DNA of 12,515 nt, taken from the NCBI GenBank assembly GCA_019661845.1, contig JAIFWL010000003.1, forward strand, positions 1 to 12,515. Direction: 5' to 3'. Under the pieces are notes generated by a model. That model was not told where the DNA came from. It did no database searches and saw only the letters and a list, made by a program, of their open reading frames with translations. The DNA is from Candidatus Parcubacteria bacterium. Lineage in GTDB: Bacteria > Patescibacteriota > Minisyncoccia > Phycocordibacterales > Zambryskibacteraceae. Shown piece by piece: positions 6,213-12,515 of the stretch. The first letter of the stretch is position 1. Each line of letters starts with the position of its first letter. The translations under genes and the position numbers were made by a program.

Positions 6213-6239
6213 CCGGTGGAACCTAAAAAATTCCACCGG
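6213..6239 (+). ncRNA. plain 9-bp hairpin, first element of composite module copy 1
   Basis: CCGGTGGAA (6213-6221) pairs perfectly with TTCCACCGG (6231-6239) around an A-rich 9-nt loop. It lacks the 12-nt strands of the units. It corresponds in position to the hairpin at 6477-6502 in the second module copy. It is not a terminator: C-rich sequence follows. Confidence 0.7.
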
Positions 6240-6281
6240 CCCTCTTTCAAGTACTTGATAAATTGAGTTTTTGAAAGAGGG
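6240..6281 (+). ncRNA. plain 11-bp hairpin whose 3' arm is shared with unit 5
   Basis: CCCTCTTTCAA (6240-6250) pairs perfectly with TTGAAAGAGGG (6271-6281). The last five bases GAGGG (6277-6281) are also the left foot of unit 5's outer stem, so this hairpin and the full unit 5 stem compete. The copy at 6503-6543 has the same arrangement. Confidence 0.7.
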
Positions 6282-6348
6282 TACGATACGTAGCCTGTTC
6301 CTGTGTGGTAGCAATACCCACCATGAACGACTCTACAGTTGTACCCTC
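6277..6348 (+). ncRNA. RNA unit 5
   Basis: Outer stem GAGGGTAC/GTACCCTC (6277-6284, 6341-6348). Loop strands GATACGTAGCCT (6285-6296) and GACTCTACAGTT (6329-6340) flank a longer inner hairpin, GTTC/GAAC (6297-6300, 6325-6328), extended by GTGG/CCAC around AGCAAT. GTAG and CTAC in the strands are complementary. Bases 6349-6369 between this unit and the next show no structure. Confidence 0.8.
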
Positions 6349-6369
6349 AACTCTTAGATCTTTGTAATT

Positions 6370-6424
6370 TTGGCAAGACGATCAAACAAGTGTCAAAAAG
6401 ACGATGTGAACAATGTCTTGCCAA
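6370..6424 (+). ncRNA. RNA unit 6
   Basis: Perfect 10-bp outer stem TTGGCAAGAC/GTCTTGCCAA (6370-6379, 6415-6424). Loop strands GATCAAACAAGT (6380-6391) and GATGTGAACAAT (6403-6414) flank GTC-AAAAA-GAC (6392-6402). The two strands are not complementary, arguing that the 12-nt segments are single-stranded rather than a third helix. The outer stem shares GGCAAGAC with unit 10. Confidence 0.85.
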
Positions 6425-6427
6425 TAC

Positions 6428-6475
6428 GGGGAACGCAAATGGTAGTGAGCTTCGGCTCGTAACGCGTGTGTTCTC
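6428..6475 (+). ncRNA. RNA unit 7 (divergent)
   Basis: Outer stem GGGAAC/GTTCTC (6429-6434, 6470-6475) with one G-U pair. Loop strands GCAAATGGTAGT (6435-6446) and GTAACGCGTGT (6459-6469, only 11 nt) flank GAGC-TTCG-GCTC (6447-6458). Neither strand begins GA, so this is the most diverged copy, but both end in T and geometry is kept. The UUCG tetraloop is an RNA hallmark. Confidence 0.65.
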
Positions 6476-6476
6476 T

Positions 6477-6502
6477 ACCGATGGGGCGCAAGCCTCATCG
6501 GT
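6477..6502 (+). ncRNA. plain 11-bp hairpin with GCAA tetraloop, composite module copy 2
   Basis: ACCGATGGGGC (6477-6487) pairs with GCCTCATCGGT (6492-6502), one G-U, capped by GCAA, a GNRA tetraloop that often makes tertiary contacts. It is the counterpart of the hairpin at 6213-6239. Confidence 0.75.
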
Positions 6503-6543
6503 CCTCTTTTAAGAATTTGAGTTTATCGAATTTTTAAAAGAGG
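6503..6543 (+). ncRNA. plain 10-bp hairpin whose 3' arm is shared with unit 8
   Basis: CCTCTTTTAA (6503-6512) pairs with TTAAAAGAGG (6534-6543); an AATT/AATT pair can extend it inside. AGAGG (6539-6543) also starts unit 8's outer stem. This is the counterpart of 6240-6281, with a T-for-C and matching A-for-G change that keeps pairing. Confidence 0.7.
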
Positions 6544-6614
6544 GCACGTTCCTCAGCGTGTCTCTAGGTAGGTTATCAAGGTTACCCTGAGACGATTAGC
6601 CCAATGTGCCCTCT
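6539..6614 (+). ncRNA. RNA unit 8
   Basis: Perfect 9-bp outer stem AGAGGGCAC/GTGCCCTCT (6539-6547, 6606-6614). Loop strands GTTCCTCAGCGT (6548-6559, begins GTT not GAT) and GATTAGCCCAAT (6594-6605) flank an extended inner hairpin GTCTC/GAGAC (6560-6564, 6589-6593) with an inner GGTA/TACC pairing. Counterpart of unit 5, which also has a long inner hairpin. Confidence 0.75.
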
Positions 6615-6633
6615 GCTATTTGCTATTCAAGAT

Positions 6634-6688
6634 TCACGAAGCGATGCTCGAAGGTGTCTCACAAGACGTGGAGCGAGTTGCCTCGTGA
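6634..6688 (+). ncRNA. RNA unit 9
   Basis: Outer stem TCACGAAGC/GCCTCGTGA (6634-6642, 6680-6688) with one A-C mismatch. First loop strand GATGCTCGAAGGT has 13 nt; second GTGGAGCGAGTT (6668-6679) starts GTG. They flank GTCT-CACA-AGAC (6656-6667). GCTC and GAGC in the strands are complementary. Confidence 0.7.
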
Positions 6689-6694
6689 TAAAAC

Positions 6695-6746
6695 GGCAAG
6701 ACGATGCATCGATTGTTCTTAGGAACGAGGAGGATACTGTCTTGCC
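6695..6746 (+). ncRNA. RNA unit 10
   Basis: Outer stem GGCAAGAC/GTCTTGCC (6695-6702, 6739-6746), identical to the core of unit 6. Loop strands GATGCATCGATT (6703-6714) and GAGGAGGATACT (6727-6738) flank GTTC-TTAG-GAAC (6715-6726). It is the last unit, 7 nt before the terminator hairpin. Confidence 0.8.
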
Positions 6747-6753
6747 ATTCCCA

Positions 6754-6789
6754 AACGCCGACTCTCGCGAGTCGGCGTTGTTTTTATTT
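6754..6789 (+). terminator. strong Rho-independent terminator closing the RNA-unit transcript
   Basis: AACGCCGACTC (6754-6764) pairs perfectly with GAGTCGGCGTT (6769-6779) around TCGC, followed by GTTTTTATTT. It is the only classical terminator between the protein gene and the next promoter, so the eight downstream units are probably the long 3' part of one transcript. Confidence 0.9.
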
Positions 6790-6802
6790 AAGGTTTTAAT
6801 AC

Positions 6803-6831
6803 TTGACTTTTACCTAATTTAGGTGTATAGT
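6803..6831 (+). promoter_or_regulatory. near-consensus sigma-70 promoter of the small membrane protein gene
   Basis: TTGACT (6803-6808), 17-base spacer, TATAGT (6826-6831). The start near 6838 would put the Shine-Dalgarno at the very 5' end of a roughly 10-nt leader. The spacer contains CCTAATTTAGG (6813-6823), an inverted repeat that could be an operator. Confidence 0.8.
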
Positions 6832-6847
6832 ATAAAAGGAGGTTGCG

Positions 6848-7117
6848 ATGGAACGAAGTTCCCGTTGGATGGCCGTGTCTGGCGCGACGGGATTCACTTT
6901 CTTCCTTGTCGCCAATTTCACTCACGTGTTCGCAGGGTCGAGCATCGTAGCTGCGATTCTGCAACTCGTCGTGAACGCTTTCGTGTTCACTGTTTGGAAG
7001 AAAGCTTTCCGAACGAGTTCTGGATTCAAGAAGTTTGTTGCCTTTTGGGGAGTGATTGTGCCAATCGTGATGGCCACCACAACCATCTGGCGAGTGCTTC
7101 TCCCGTTTCTATTCTAA
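6848..7117 (+). CDS. small three-helix membrane protein, unknown function
   Basis: 89 residues from ATG with a strong Shine-Dalgarno AAGGAGG (6836-6842) 5 nt upstream. Three hydrophobic stretches at about residues 8-29, 31-50 and 63-84 are separated by short basic turns (WKKAFR, KKF), so it should be an integral inner-membrane protein. I do not recognise a family and see no catalytic motif. It has its own near-consensus promoter and its own terminator, so it is a single-gene unit lying directly after the RNA-unit island. Whether it belongs to the island (cargo or effector) or is an unrelated neighbour cannot be settled from sequence. The intact promoter, ribosome binding site, helix pattern and terminator make it a real gene. 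Confidence 0.7.
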   Translation: MERSSRWMAVSGATGFTFFLVANFTHVFAGSSIVAAILQLVVNAFVFTVWKKAFRTSSGFKKFVAFWGVIVPIVMATTTIWRVLLPFLF

Positions 7118-7145
7118 AGGGCGACCCTTACGGGCCGCCCTTTTC
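7116..7145 (+). terminator. terminator of the small membrane protein gene, possibly bidirectional
   Basis: AAAGGGC (7116-7122) pairs with GCCCTTT (7137-7143), with an inner CCC-TTAC-GGG, followed by TTTTC. It begins in the stop codon. Read on the - strand it also lies just after rpoD, with only a short T-run (TTTAG), so it may partly end rpoD transcription. Confidence 0.75.
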
Positions 7146-7161
7146 TCATGTCTATTTATTT

Positions 7162-8352
7162 TTAGTATCCTCTCAACCTATCAATCTTGTCATGTTGTCT
7201 TATTTTTTCGTGAGCCTTGGCCTCAATCTGGCGGATGCGTTCGCGAGTGACGCCGAAGACCTTGCCCACTTCTTCGAGAGTGTGAGTGTAACCATCAATT
7301 AATCCATGGCGCATTTCTAGGATCTTCCTTTCCTTCGGTGGTAAATCACCTAGAATTTCTTTTACCTGGTCAGAGATGATGCGTCGAGAGGAGTCCTGGT
7401 CTGGTGAGAGGATCTTCTCATCGGCGAGGAAGTCACCGAGTTTACTCTTACCATCATCACTATCTTCACCCACTGGACTCTCGAGAGAGACGGTAGACTG
7501 GTCAATCTTCTCAATCTGATATACCTTGTCGACATCCAAGTTCATCTCCATAGCAATCTCTTCCTGCAGAGGTTCGCGACCCAAGTCTTGAGTGAGCCTT
7601 CTAACCACTTGCTTGTACTTCGCAATGGTCTCCACCATGTGTACTGGCACACGAATAGTTCTACTCTGGTCAGCTAGAGCGCGAGTAATAGCTTGGCGAA
7701 TCCACCAAGTAGCGTAGGTTGAGAACTTGAATCCCTTAGTCCAATCGAACTTCTCCACCGCTTTGTGTAGCCCCAGGTTACCTTCCTGAATGAGGTCTAG
7801 GAGAGTAAGGTCTGGGCTTCTATTGGCATACTTCTTAGCGATAGACACCACGAGGCGGAGGTTTGCCTTCATGAGTAGGTTCTTCGCATCTACATCACCC
7901 TTCTCAATCCTCTTGGCAAGCTCCTTCTCCATAGATCCGGCAATGAGTGGGTACTGGCCGATCTCTCGCAAATACATTTGGATCGAATCATATGAGGAGT
8001 CACTACGCGAGTAAGCGTATTTCTTACCGCTTTCTTCCTCAGGTACTTCTAAGAGCCCACCACCCTCGAGGATATCGATACCGAGTTTGTGTAACTTCTC
8101 ATACAAGTCATCTAACAAGATGATATTGGTCTCAATAGTTGGAAATTCTTTTAGAATCTCATCATAAGTTACGAACCCGCGCTCCTTGCCACGAGTAACA
8201 AGCCTATCCATCCTCAACACATCGTCTACCTTCTTCTTAGTATCTCTAACTTTATGAACTTTAGCCTTAGGCTTAGTCTTGTGGACTTTTTTAGGTGACT
8301 TTTTGGTCACTTGTTTCTTCTTAATATTCTTTTGTTTTTTACTTTTTTTCAT
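7162..8352 (-). CDS. rpoD: primary sigma factor RpoD (sigma-70)
   Basis: 396 residues. RpoD binds RNA polymerase core and recognises -35/-10 promoters. A Lys-rich N-terminus (1-41) is followed by a region 1.1-like domain (about 42-100), then region 1.2 ([16 protein letters not shown], 122-137), region 2 (163-232) with [19 protein letters not shown] and the -10-reading helix [21 protein letters not shown], region 3 (233-315) and region 4 (325-390) with the helix-turn-helix [20 protein letters not shown]. The big non-conserved region between 1.2 and 2 found in E. coli is absent, as in most small sigma factors. The start overlaps an upstream 9-codon frame and lies in one arm of an inverted repeat, with no Shine-Dalgarno at normal distance. 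It lies 88 nt after dnaG. The consensus-like promoters in this window fit its intact regions 2.4 and 4.2. Confidence 0.95.
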   Translation of the reverse strand: MKKSKKQKNIKKKQVTKKSPKKVHKTKPKAKVHKVRDTKKKVDDVLRMDRLVTRGKERGFVTYDEILKEFPTIETNIILLDDLYEKLHKLGIDILEGGGLLEVPEEESGKKYAYSRSDSSYDSIQMYLREIGQYPLIAGSMEKELAKRIEKGDVDAKNLLMKANLRLVVSIAKKYANRSPDLTLLDLIQEGNLGLHKAVEKFDWTKGFKFSTYATWWIRQAITRALADQSRTIRVPVHMVETIAKYKQVVRRLTQDLGREPLQEEIAMEMNLDVDKVYQIEKIDQSTVSLESPVGEDSDDGKSKLGDFLADEKILSPDQDSSRRIISDQVKEILGDLPPKERKILEMRHGLIDGYTHTLEEVGKVFGVTRERIRQIEAKAHEKIRQHDKIDRLRGY

Positions 8353-8368
8353 CCCGTACGAAATTCAT
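8339..8368 (-). CDS. possible 9-codon leader peptide overlapping the rpoD start
   Basis: ATG at 8368 opens MNFVRDEKK then TAA (8341-8339). GGAGG (8385-8381) lies 12 nt upstream of this ATG but 28 nt from the rpoD ATG, so ribosomes seem to be directed here. The rpoD ATG (8352) lies inside it in the +1 frame, and seven A residues follow. Translational coupling is the simplest reading. Confidence 0.4.
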   Translation of the reverse strand: MNFVRDEKK

Positions 8369-8417
8369 GTTTTTAATGTACCTCCGTAAGAAATATTTTC
8401 TTTATTTCGTACGGGAT
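8351..8417 (-). promoter_or_regulatory. 14-bp perfect inverted repeat in the rpoD leader
   Basis: ATCCCGTACGAAAT at 8417-8404 and ATTTCGTACGGGAT at 8364-8351 (both read on the - strand) are exact complements separated by 39 nt. In the mRNA the 3' arm includes the first two bases of the rpoD ATG, while GGAGG sits in the loop. The fold would hide the rpoD start unless a ribosome opens it. Confidence 0.6.
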
Positions 8418-8440
8418 TCATCGAAAATCTGTTTTACATT

Positions 8441-10003
8441 CTACAACACCTTACGCCTCTCCTCATCCCTCTGCCGAGTGAGCTTGGAGAGCTCACGGAG
8501 CACACTCTCATCTCCCTCACCAATCTTTAGACGTAGGAGAGCAATTTCCTCGTCAAGCTCATCGATGCGGAGTCTGATAGAAAGTTCTTCCTTATGTCTC
8601 AAAAGATCTTTATCATCTGGATTCTCTTTCAATAATTCTGTCACCTCGTGATACTCATCCATTCTAGAACGCCTCTTTATACTTTCCTTATTTTCTAGCT
8701 CTTCAAGCTCTTGCCGAGGAGCACTAGGAGCCTTAACCTTCTTCAAATCTTCCCAAATGATCTCCTCCTTAATCCCCGTGCGCTTAGCAATGAGCGAGAT
8801 GAAGTGTGAACGCTCTATTGAGCTTGAGAGGAGTGCTACATAAGGCAATATCTTATACTCAATCAACTTACCCAACTTTCTAGGATCCGGCTCAGCCTTG
8901 AAAGCTTTGTTAAGGAAGTGCTCTATAGCAGGCTTCGACTGACGGAGTACTTCTTTCCACTTCTCGGGATCTCCCTTCGCAAGCTCAGCAGGATCCTTAC
9001 CACTTGGCAACTCAGCAATCTTTACCTCCAAGCCGAGCAAGAGTGCTAGTTCCGTCGACTTCTCCGCTGCCTTCTCCCCCGCCGTATCACCATCGAAAGC
9101 TAGAATGATACGGCGAGAGAGCTTCTTCAATCTCTCTAAGTGGTTCTGGGTGAAGGCTGTGCCGGAAGAAGCGACAGTATTATCTACTCCGACCTGGTGT
9201 GACAGTACCAAGTCCATCTGTCCTTCTACCAAGACAGCGTAATCCTTGCGACGAATCTTCTCCTTGGCCTTATCCAATCCATACAAGACCTCAAGTTTCT
9301 TAAAGACCATGGTGTCTGGACTGTTTAAGTACTTGGGTTCAGTATCTTTGGCCAAGGCTCTTCCGGAGAAGGCGATAATCCGTCCACTCGCATCCCTCAA
9401 GGGGAAGATCAGTCTGTCTCGGAAGACGTCATATGGTGACTTACCCGCATCCTCGGCCACCTTCTTCACCAGTCCTGCCTTGAGCAAGAGTTCCTCAGGC
9501 GCGCCCTCTAGGCGCAAGTGCGCGTAGAGGGCGCGCCACTCAGCTGGAGCATAGCCAATGTTCCAATTCTTGATTGATTCATCACTCAAGCCACGAGAGT
9601 GTAAGTACTCTCGAGCTGCCGTATTGGCATTTAAACTTTTTTCAAAGAACAGGCTTGCATCTTCGAGCACTTCAAGGATTCGATCCTTCTCGGTACGCTC
9701 TTCACGTGTATCACTTCCACGGCGAGAGAGTTCTACTCCAGCCTTATCCGCTAAGAGCTTCAGCGCTTCGCGGAAGTCTATCCCCTCCATCTCTTCTACG
9801 AAGGTGAAGATGTCTCCCTTCATCCCGCAACCGAAGCAGTAGAAACTCTGACGCAAGGGTGAGACGAAGAATGAAGGAGTTTTTTCCCGATGGAAGGGGC
9901 ATGGAGCCTTCAAACTCTGGCCCGCTTTTTGGAGTTTGACGTAGCCTCCTACTACTTCGGCTATATCTAGCCGTTCTTTGATTGTTTCGACATCGCCTCC
10001 CAT
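8441..10003 (-). CDS. dnaG: DNA primase DnaG
   Basis: 520 residues; DnaG usually has 580-600. It makes RNA primers for DNA replication. The N-terminal CHC2 zinc finger uses C35, H38, C56 and C59. The RNA-polymerase domain follows, with a TOPRIM core showing VLVEGQMD (E260) and [11 protein letters not shown] (D304, D306), the metal-binding acidic residues. The C-terminal part from about 420 is a shortened, charged helical region ([12 protein letters not shown] onward) where the DnaB-binding domain normally sits. The start [14 protein letters not shown] matches the family start; it overlaps the 3' end of rpoC by 37 nt, so the two are coupled. rpoD follows after 88 nt, similar to the classical dnaG-rpoD pairing of the macromolecular synthesis operon. 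Confidence 0.95.
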   Translation of the reverse strand: MGGDVETIKERLDIAEVVGGYVKLQKAGQSLKAPCPFHREKTPSFFVSPLRQSFYCFGCGMKGDIFTFVEEMEGIDFREALKLLADKAGVELSRRGSDTREERTEKDRILEVLEDASLFFEKSLNANTAAREYLHSRGLSDESIKNWNIGYAPAEWRALYAHLRLEGAPEELLLKAGLVKKVAEDAGKSPYDVFRDRLIFPLRDASGRIIAFSGRALAKDTEPKYLNSPDTMVFKKLEVLYGLDKAKEKIRRKDYAVLVEGQMDLVLSHQVGVDNTVASSGTAFTQNHLERLKKLSRRIILAFDGDTAGEKAAEKSTELALLLGLEVKIAELPSGKDPAELAKGDPEKWKEVLRQSKPAIEHFLNKAFKAEPDPRKLGKLIEYKILPYVALLSSSIERSHFISLIAKRTGIKEEIIWEDLKKVKAPSAPRQELEELENKESIKRRSRMDEYHEVTELLKENPDDKDLLRHKEELSIRLRIDELDEEIALLRLKIGEGDESVLRELSKLTRQRDEERRKVL

Positions 10004-12515
10004 ATTAATTTTTCTTTGTAGCCGCCCTTGAAGCTGGTACCGGCTGGGATTAGACGACCGATAATAACGTTCTCCTTAAGACCAATGAGGTTGTCCTCAA
10101 CTCCCTTGATCGCTGCTTGGATAAGCACGCGAGGAGTGTGTTGGAAGGAAGCTGCGGAGAGGAAGCTTGCTCGTGAGAGCGAGACCTCAGTAATACCCAT
10201 GATGACTGAATCTGCCTTAGCCTCTGTAAGGCCCTTCTCTCTCAACATGTTGTTGACCTTGGTTAATTCAGAAAGTTCGACAACGTCACCGCGGGTAAAC
10301 TGTGTATCACCTGCTTCCTTAATCTTCCTTCTACTAAACATCTGGCGCACAATGAGTTCAATGTGCTTGTGAGATACTGCTGCACCTTGAAGTTCATAGA
10401 GTTTAGAAACTTCGTGAATAATATAATTCTCTGTCTTATCGCGACCAGCATAGCGGAAGAGTTCGTCGAGATCCGCTGAACCGTCGGTCAAGAGTTCCCC
10501 CTTGGAAACCTTCTGACCTACGCGGACCAAGATGCTTCTAAGGGCGCTCACAGTGTACTCGTTGTCGAGCTTCTTACCCTTCACCTCTCCCGCTTCTGGA
10601 GTAACCACGATCAAGCGATCGTGGCCCACAGACTTGATCTCGGTCACAATACCGTCTAAGTGACTAATGATAGCTGGGTTCTTAGGCTTCCTCTTCTCGA
10701 AGATTTCTTCAACACGAGGAAGACCTGCGGTGATGTCTCCACCAGCAGAGGCCACACCTCCGGCGTGGAAGGTACGCATAGTAAGCTGCGTACCTGGTTC
10801 GCCAATAGCTTGTGCAGCCACTGTTCCCACTGCTTCGCCGAGTTCAATCACTTTATTATTACCAAGATCAGTACCGTAACACTTCACACATACACCGTGG
10901 ATTGACTTACAAGCTAGAGGTGAGCGTACGAGTGTCTCTGTAGCATCAGACCTGTCGATAGTCTCAGCATCTGACTTGGTGATCAAGTGACCACGCTTGA
11001 AGAGGATATTGCCAGCGCTGTCAGTAAGATCAGCTGCGAGGAAGCGACCTCGAATGTTCTTAGAGAGAGGCATTTCTATACCGGAGGCAGTCTTCTTATG
11101 GATTATAGTGCCTTCCTTGGTACCGCAGTCATCTTCAGTAACAATCTCATCTTGAGCCACATCGAAGAGGCGGCGTGTGAGGTATCCTGCCTTAGCTGTG
11201 TTAAGCGCAGTGTCTGTCAAACCCTTTCTTGAGCCGTGAGTGGTGATGAAGTATTCAAGTGGAGTAAGGCCTTCTTTGTAGTTAGAGATGATTGGGAATT
11301 CAAGAGCCTCACCAGAAACGTTCTGGATGATACCCTTCATACCCGCCATCTGGTTTAAGTTACCGAAGGAACCTCGAGCTTCAGAATAAGTCATGTCGTA
11401 GACGGAATCCTTGTTACCTAGAGTAGCGGGGATAAGCTTCTCCACTTCGGACTTAACTCCTTGCCAGATCTCAACCGAGCGAGCGATGCGCTCACTCTCA
11501 GAGAGGAGGCCTTCTTGATACTGGTTCACCACTTCATTTACCTGTGAGCGACCCTTCTCGATAATCTCCTTCTTACCGGCAGGAATCTTCACATCACTCA
11601 AACCCCAAGTAACACCGGAGTAAGTAGCATACTTGAAGCCGAAGGACTTAATCTTGTCCATGATGGCAGGAGTGTTCTCAATGCCATACTTCTCAATCAA
11701 GTTATCTACTAGTTCAGCAATCCTCTTTCTACCCATTTCATGATTCTGGAATGGATAATCTTGTGGTAAAACACCGTTGAAGAGGAGACGTCCTACAGAA
11801 GTTTCGAACGGCTTACCTTCGAATGCCTTGTAACGATCACTCTCACTTGGGAGGACATGAATCTTGGCTCTAAGGTCTACCACTCCGAAGTCGAAAGCAG
11901 TGATGGCTGAGTTTGGACTCGCGTAAATACGGCCTTCACCCTTCTCCCCAGGAATAACACGAGTCATCCAGTAAGTACCGAGCACAATGTCGAGGAGTTT
12001 AGCGGACAAGACTGGTTCACCGTTACCTGGCTTCAAGATGTTCTTGTCTGCAGCCATAACGAGACGAGCCTCAGCTTGAGCCTCTTCAGAGAGAGGAACG
12101 TGAACGGCCATCTGGTCTCCGTCGAAGTCGGCGTTGAATGCAGTACATACAAGTGGGTGAAGCTGGATAGCATTACCCTCAATAAGAATTGGCTGGAAAG
12201 CTTGAATACCCAAGCGGTGCAGAGTTGGTGCGCGGTTCAAGAGTACGTACTTACCACGAATCACTTCTTCAAGAATGGCCCACACTTCAGGAATAGCATC
12301 CTCGATCAAGCGACGAGCACCTGGAATGTTGTAAGCAAGTTCCCTCTTCAAGAGTTCAGAAATGATAAATGGCTTGAAGAGTTCAAGTGCCATGTGCTTA
12401 GGCAGACCACACTGGTGGAGCTTGAGATCAGGACCCACGACGATCACTGAGCGACCAGAGTAGTCGACACGCTTACCAAGGAGGTTCTGGCGGAAGAGAC
12501 CGCGCTTGCCCTTCA
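9967..12515 (-). CDS. rpoC: RNA polymerase beta' subunit RpoC, C-terminal two thirds (runs off window)
   Basis: The open frame runs from the window end to a stop at 9967, about 849 residues; the N-terminus lies beyond base 12515. From the edge it reads [20 protein letters not shown], the conserved beta' segment near the lid. [12 protein letters not shown] (about 12104-12138) holds the three Asp that bind the catalytic Mg. [11 protein letters not shown] and the bridge-helix/trigger-loop stretch [17 protein letters not shown] follow, then the second zinc site formed by a Cys in DDCGTK plus [34 protein letters not shown] is also canonical. The ATG at 12447 is not the true start. The gene ends inside dnaG (37-nt overlap). 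Beta' forms the catalytic core with beta; the beta gene is presumably upstream on this strand, outside the window. Confidence 0.97.
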   Translation of the reverse strand, partial: KGKRGLFRQNLLGKRVDYSGRSVIVVGPDLKLHQCGLPKHMALELFKPFIISELLKRELAYNIPGARRLIEDAIPEVWAILEEVIRGKYVLLNRAPTLHRLGIQAFQPILIEGNAIQLHPLVCTAFNADFDGDQMAVHVPLSEEAQAEARLVMAADKNILKPGNGEPVLSAKLLDIVLGTYWMTRVIPGEKGEGRIYASPNSAITAFDFGVVDLRAKIHVLPSESDRYKAFEGKPFETSVGRLLFNGVLPQDYPFQNHEMGRKRIAELVDNLIEKYGIENTPAIMDKIKSFGFKYATYSGVTWGLSDVKIPAGKKEIIEKGRSQVNEVVNQYQEGLLSESERIARSVEIWQGVKSEVEKLIPATLGNKDSVYDMTYSEARGSFGNLNQMAGMKGIIQNVSGEALEFPIISNYKEGLTPLEYFITTHGSRKGLTDTALNTAKAGYLTRRLFDVAQDEIVTEDDCGTKEGTIIHKKTASGIEMPLSKNIRGRFLAADLTDSAGNILFKRGHLITKSDAETIDRSDATETLVRSPLACKSIHGVCVKCYGTDLGNNKVIELGEAVGTVAAQAIGEPGTQLTMRTFHAGGVASAGGDITAGLPRVEEIFEKRKPKNPAIISHLDGIVTEIKSVGHDRLIVVTPEAGEVKGKKLDNEYTVSALRSILVRVGQKVSKGELLTDGSADLDELFRYAGRDKTENYIIHEVSKLYELQGAAVSHKHIELIVRQMFSRRKIKEAGDTQFTRGDVVELSELTKVNNMLREKGLTEAKADSVIMGITEVSLSRASFLSAASFQHTPRVLIQAAIKGVEDNLIGLKENVIIGRLIPAGTSFKGGYKEKLIWEAMSKQSKNG

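Larger units (their letters stand above)
4721..6789 (+). repeat. array of ten symmetric stem / 12x12 loop / hairpin RNA units around the IS110-like gene
   Basis: Ten units share one plan on the + strand: outer stem ending in C, a 12-nt strand, a 3-5-bp inner hairpin starting G and ending C, a second 12-nt strand, and the outer stem returning from G. Seventeen of twenty 12-nt strands have exactly 12 bases (two have 13, one has 11). Sixteen begin with GA; the third base is usually T or C. All twenty end in T. The rest is variable, about 8-9 nt per strand. Outer and inner stems differ in sequence between units yet stay paired (inner stems GTCC/GGAC, GTCT/AGAC, GAGC/GCTC, GTTC/GAAC), which is covariation among paralogous copies. 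Two units precede the protein gene, eight follow, and one terminator closes the region. Function as guide RNAs is inference. Confidence 0.85.

Noticed and set aside
6213-6239. Rho-independent terminator right after unit 4
   Set aside because: The stem is strong but followed by CCCTCTTTC rather than a T-run, and the array continues.
4721-6746. CRISPR array
   Set aside because: No direct repeat of constant sequence recurs; conservation is in pairing geometry, and spacing between units is irregular.
6096-6746. Integron attC cassette array
   Set aside because: No attC core sites (GTTRRRY and its partner), no cassette genes between the hairpins and no integron integrase in the window.
4681-6790. 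A simple active IS110 insertion sequence
   Set aside because: The protein's catalytic positions look substituted, the non-coding part is far larger than a usual single bridge RNA, and I see no clear element boundary; a degenerate element remains possible.
6604-6822. A 72-codon open frame on the + strand over units 8-10 and the terminator
   Set aside because: It runs through paired RNA units and the terminator hairpin, has no ribosome binding site and no recognisable protein pattern.
6823-7302. A 159-codon + strand frame overlapping the small membrane protein gene and rpoD
   Set aside because: It is out of frame with the well-supported 6848-7117 gene, crosses its terminator and runs antisense into rpoD.

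Overview
The window looks like a chromosomal stretch of a small-genome bacterium, most likely a Patescibacteria/CPR lineage. That is an inference from the compact, overlapping housekeeping genes, trimmed enzymes (a short HisRS-like protein, a short DnaG), start codons lying a few bases after a -10 box, and a Cas4-like/DUF2779 nuclease. TGA is used as a stop (cytidylate kinase gene), so the standard code applies rather than the TGA-recoded code of some CPR lineages. No rRNA, tRNA or CRISPR array was seen.

Layout. 1-90: the 3' end of typA/bipA (+). 162-800: a cytidylate kinase (-), convergent with typA and divergent from the next genes. 887-4681: a tight + strand cluster of a histidyl-tRNA synthetase-like gene, a DEDDy exonuclease, a membrane-anchored DsbA-like thiol oxidoreductase and a two-nuclease DUF2779 protein. 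4681-6789: an accessory island (below). 6848-7117: a three-helix membrane protein of unknown function with its own strong promoter. 7162-12515: rpoD, dnaG and rpoC on the - strand, with transcription running rpoC to dnaG to rpoD.

The island is the exciting part. A 402-residue protein with the overall plan of IS110-family transposases lies inside a set of ten structured RNA units, two upstream and eight downstream, all on the same strand, ending in one strong terminator. Every unit has the same plan: an outer stem closed by C-G, a 12-nt strand, a short inner hairpin, a second 12-nt strand, and the return of the outer stem. Most of the 12-nt strands begin GA(T/C/A/G), all end in T, and their middle 8-9 nt vary freely. 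Stem sequences differ between units but always remain paired. An eleventh, incomplete unit covers the ribosome binding site of the protein gene. The layout (paired stems, two opposed ~9-nt variable segments, IS110-like protein) resembles bridge-RNA loops of IS110 elements and the tandem interspaced guide RNAs of TIGR-Tas systems. The unit architecture does not match anything I can name exactly. By eye, the protein lacks the usual IS110 catalytic residues (first Asp is Gln, Glu is Ile, Ser is Asp), so it may be a guide-RNA-dependent DNA- or RNA-binding protein rather than a transposase.

Two copies of a composite module (two plain hairpins followed by a unit whose outer stem competes with the preceding hairpin) suggest internal duplication and possibly a folding switch. 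Outside the island, the rpoD leader carries a 14-bp inverted repeat that buries the rpoD start, with a 9-codon upstream reading frame overlapping that start.
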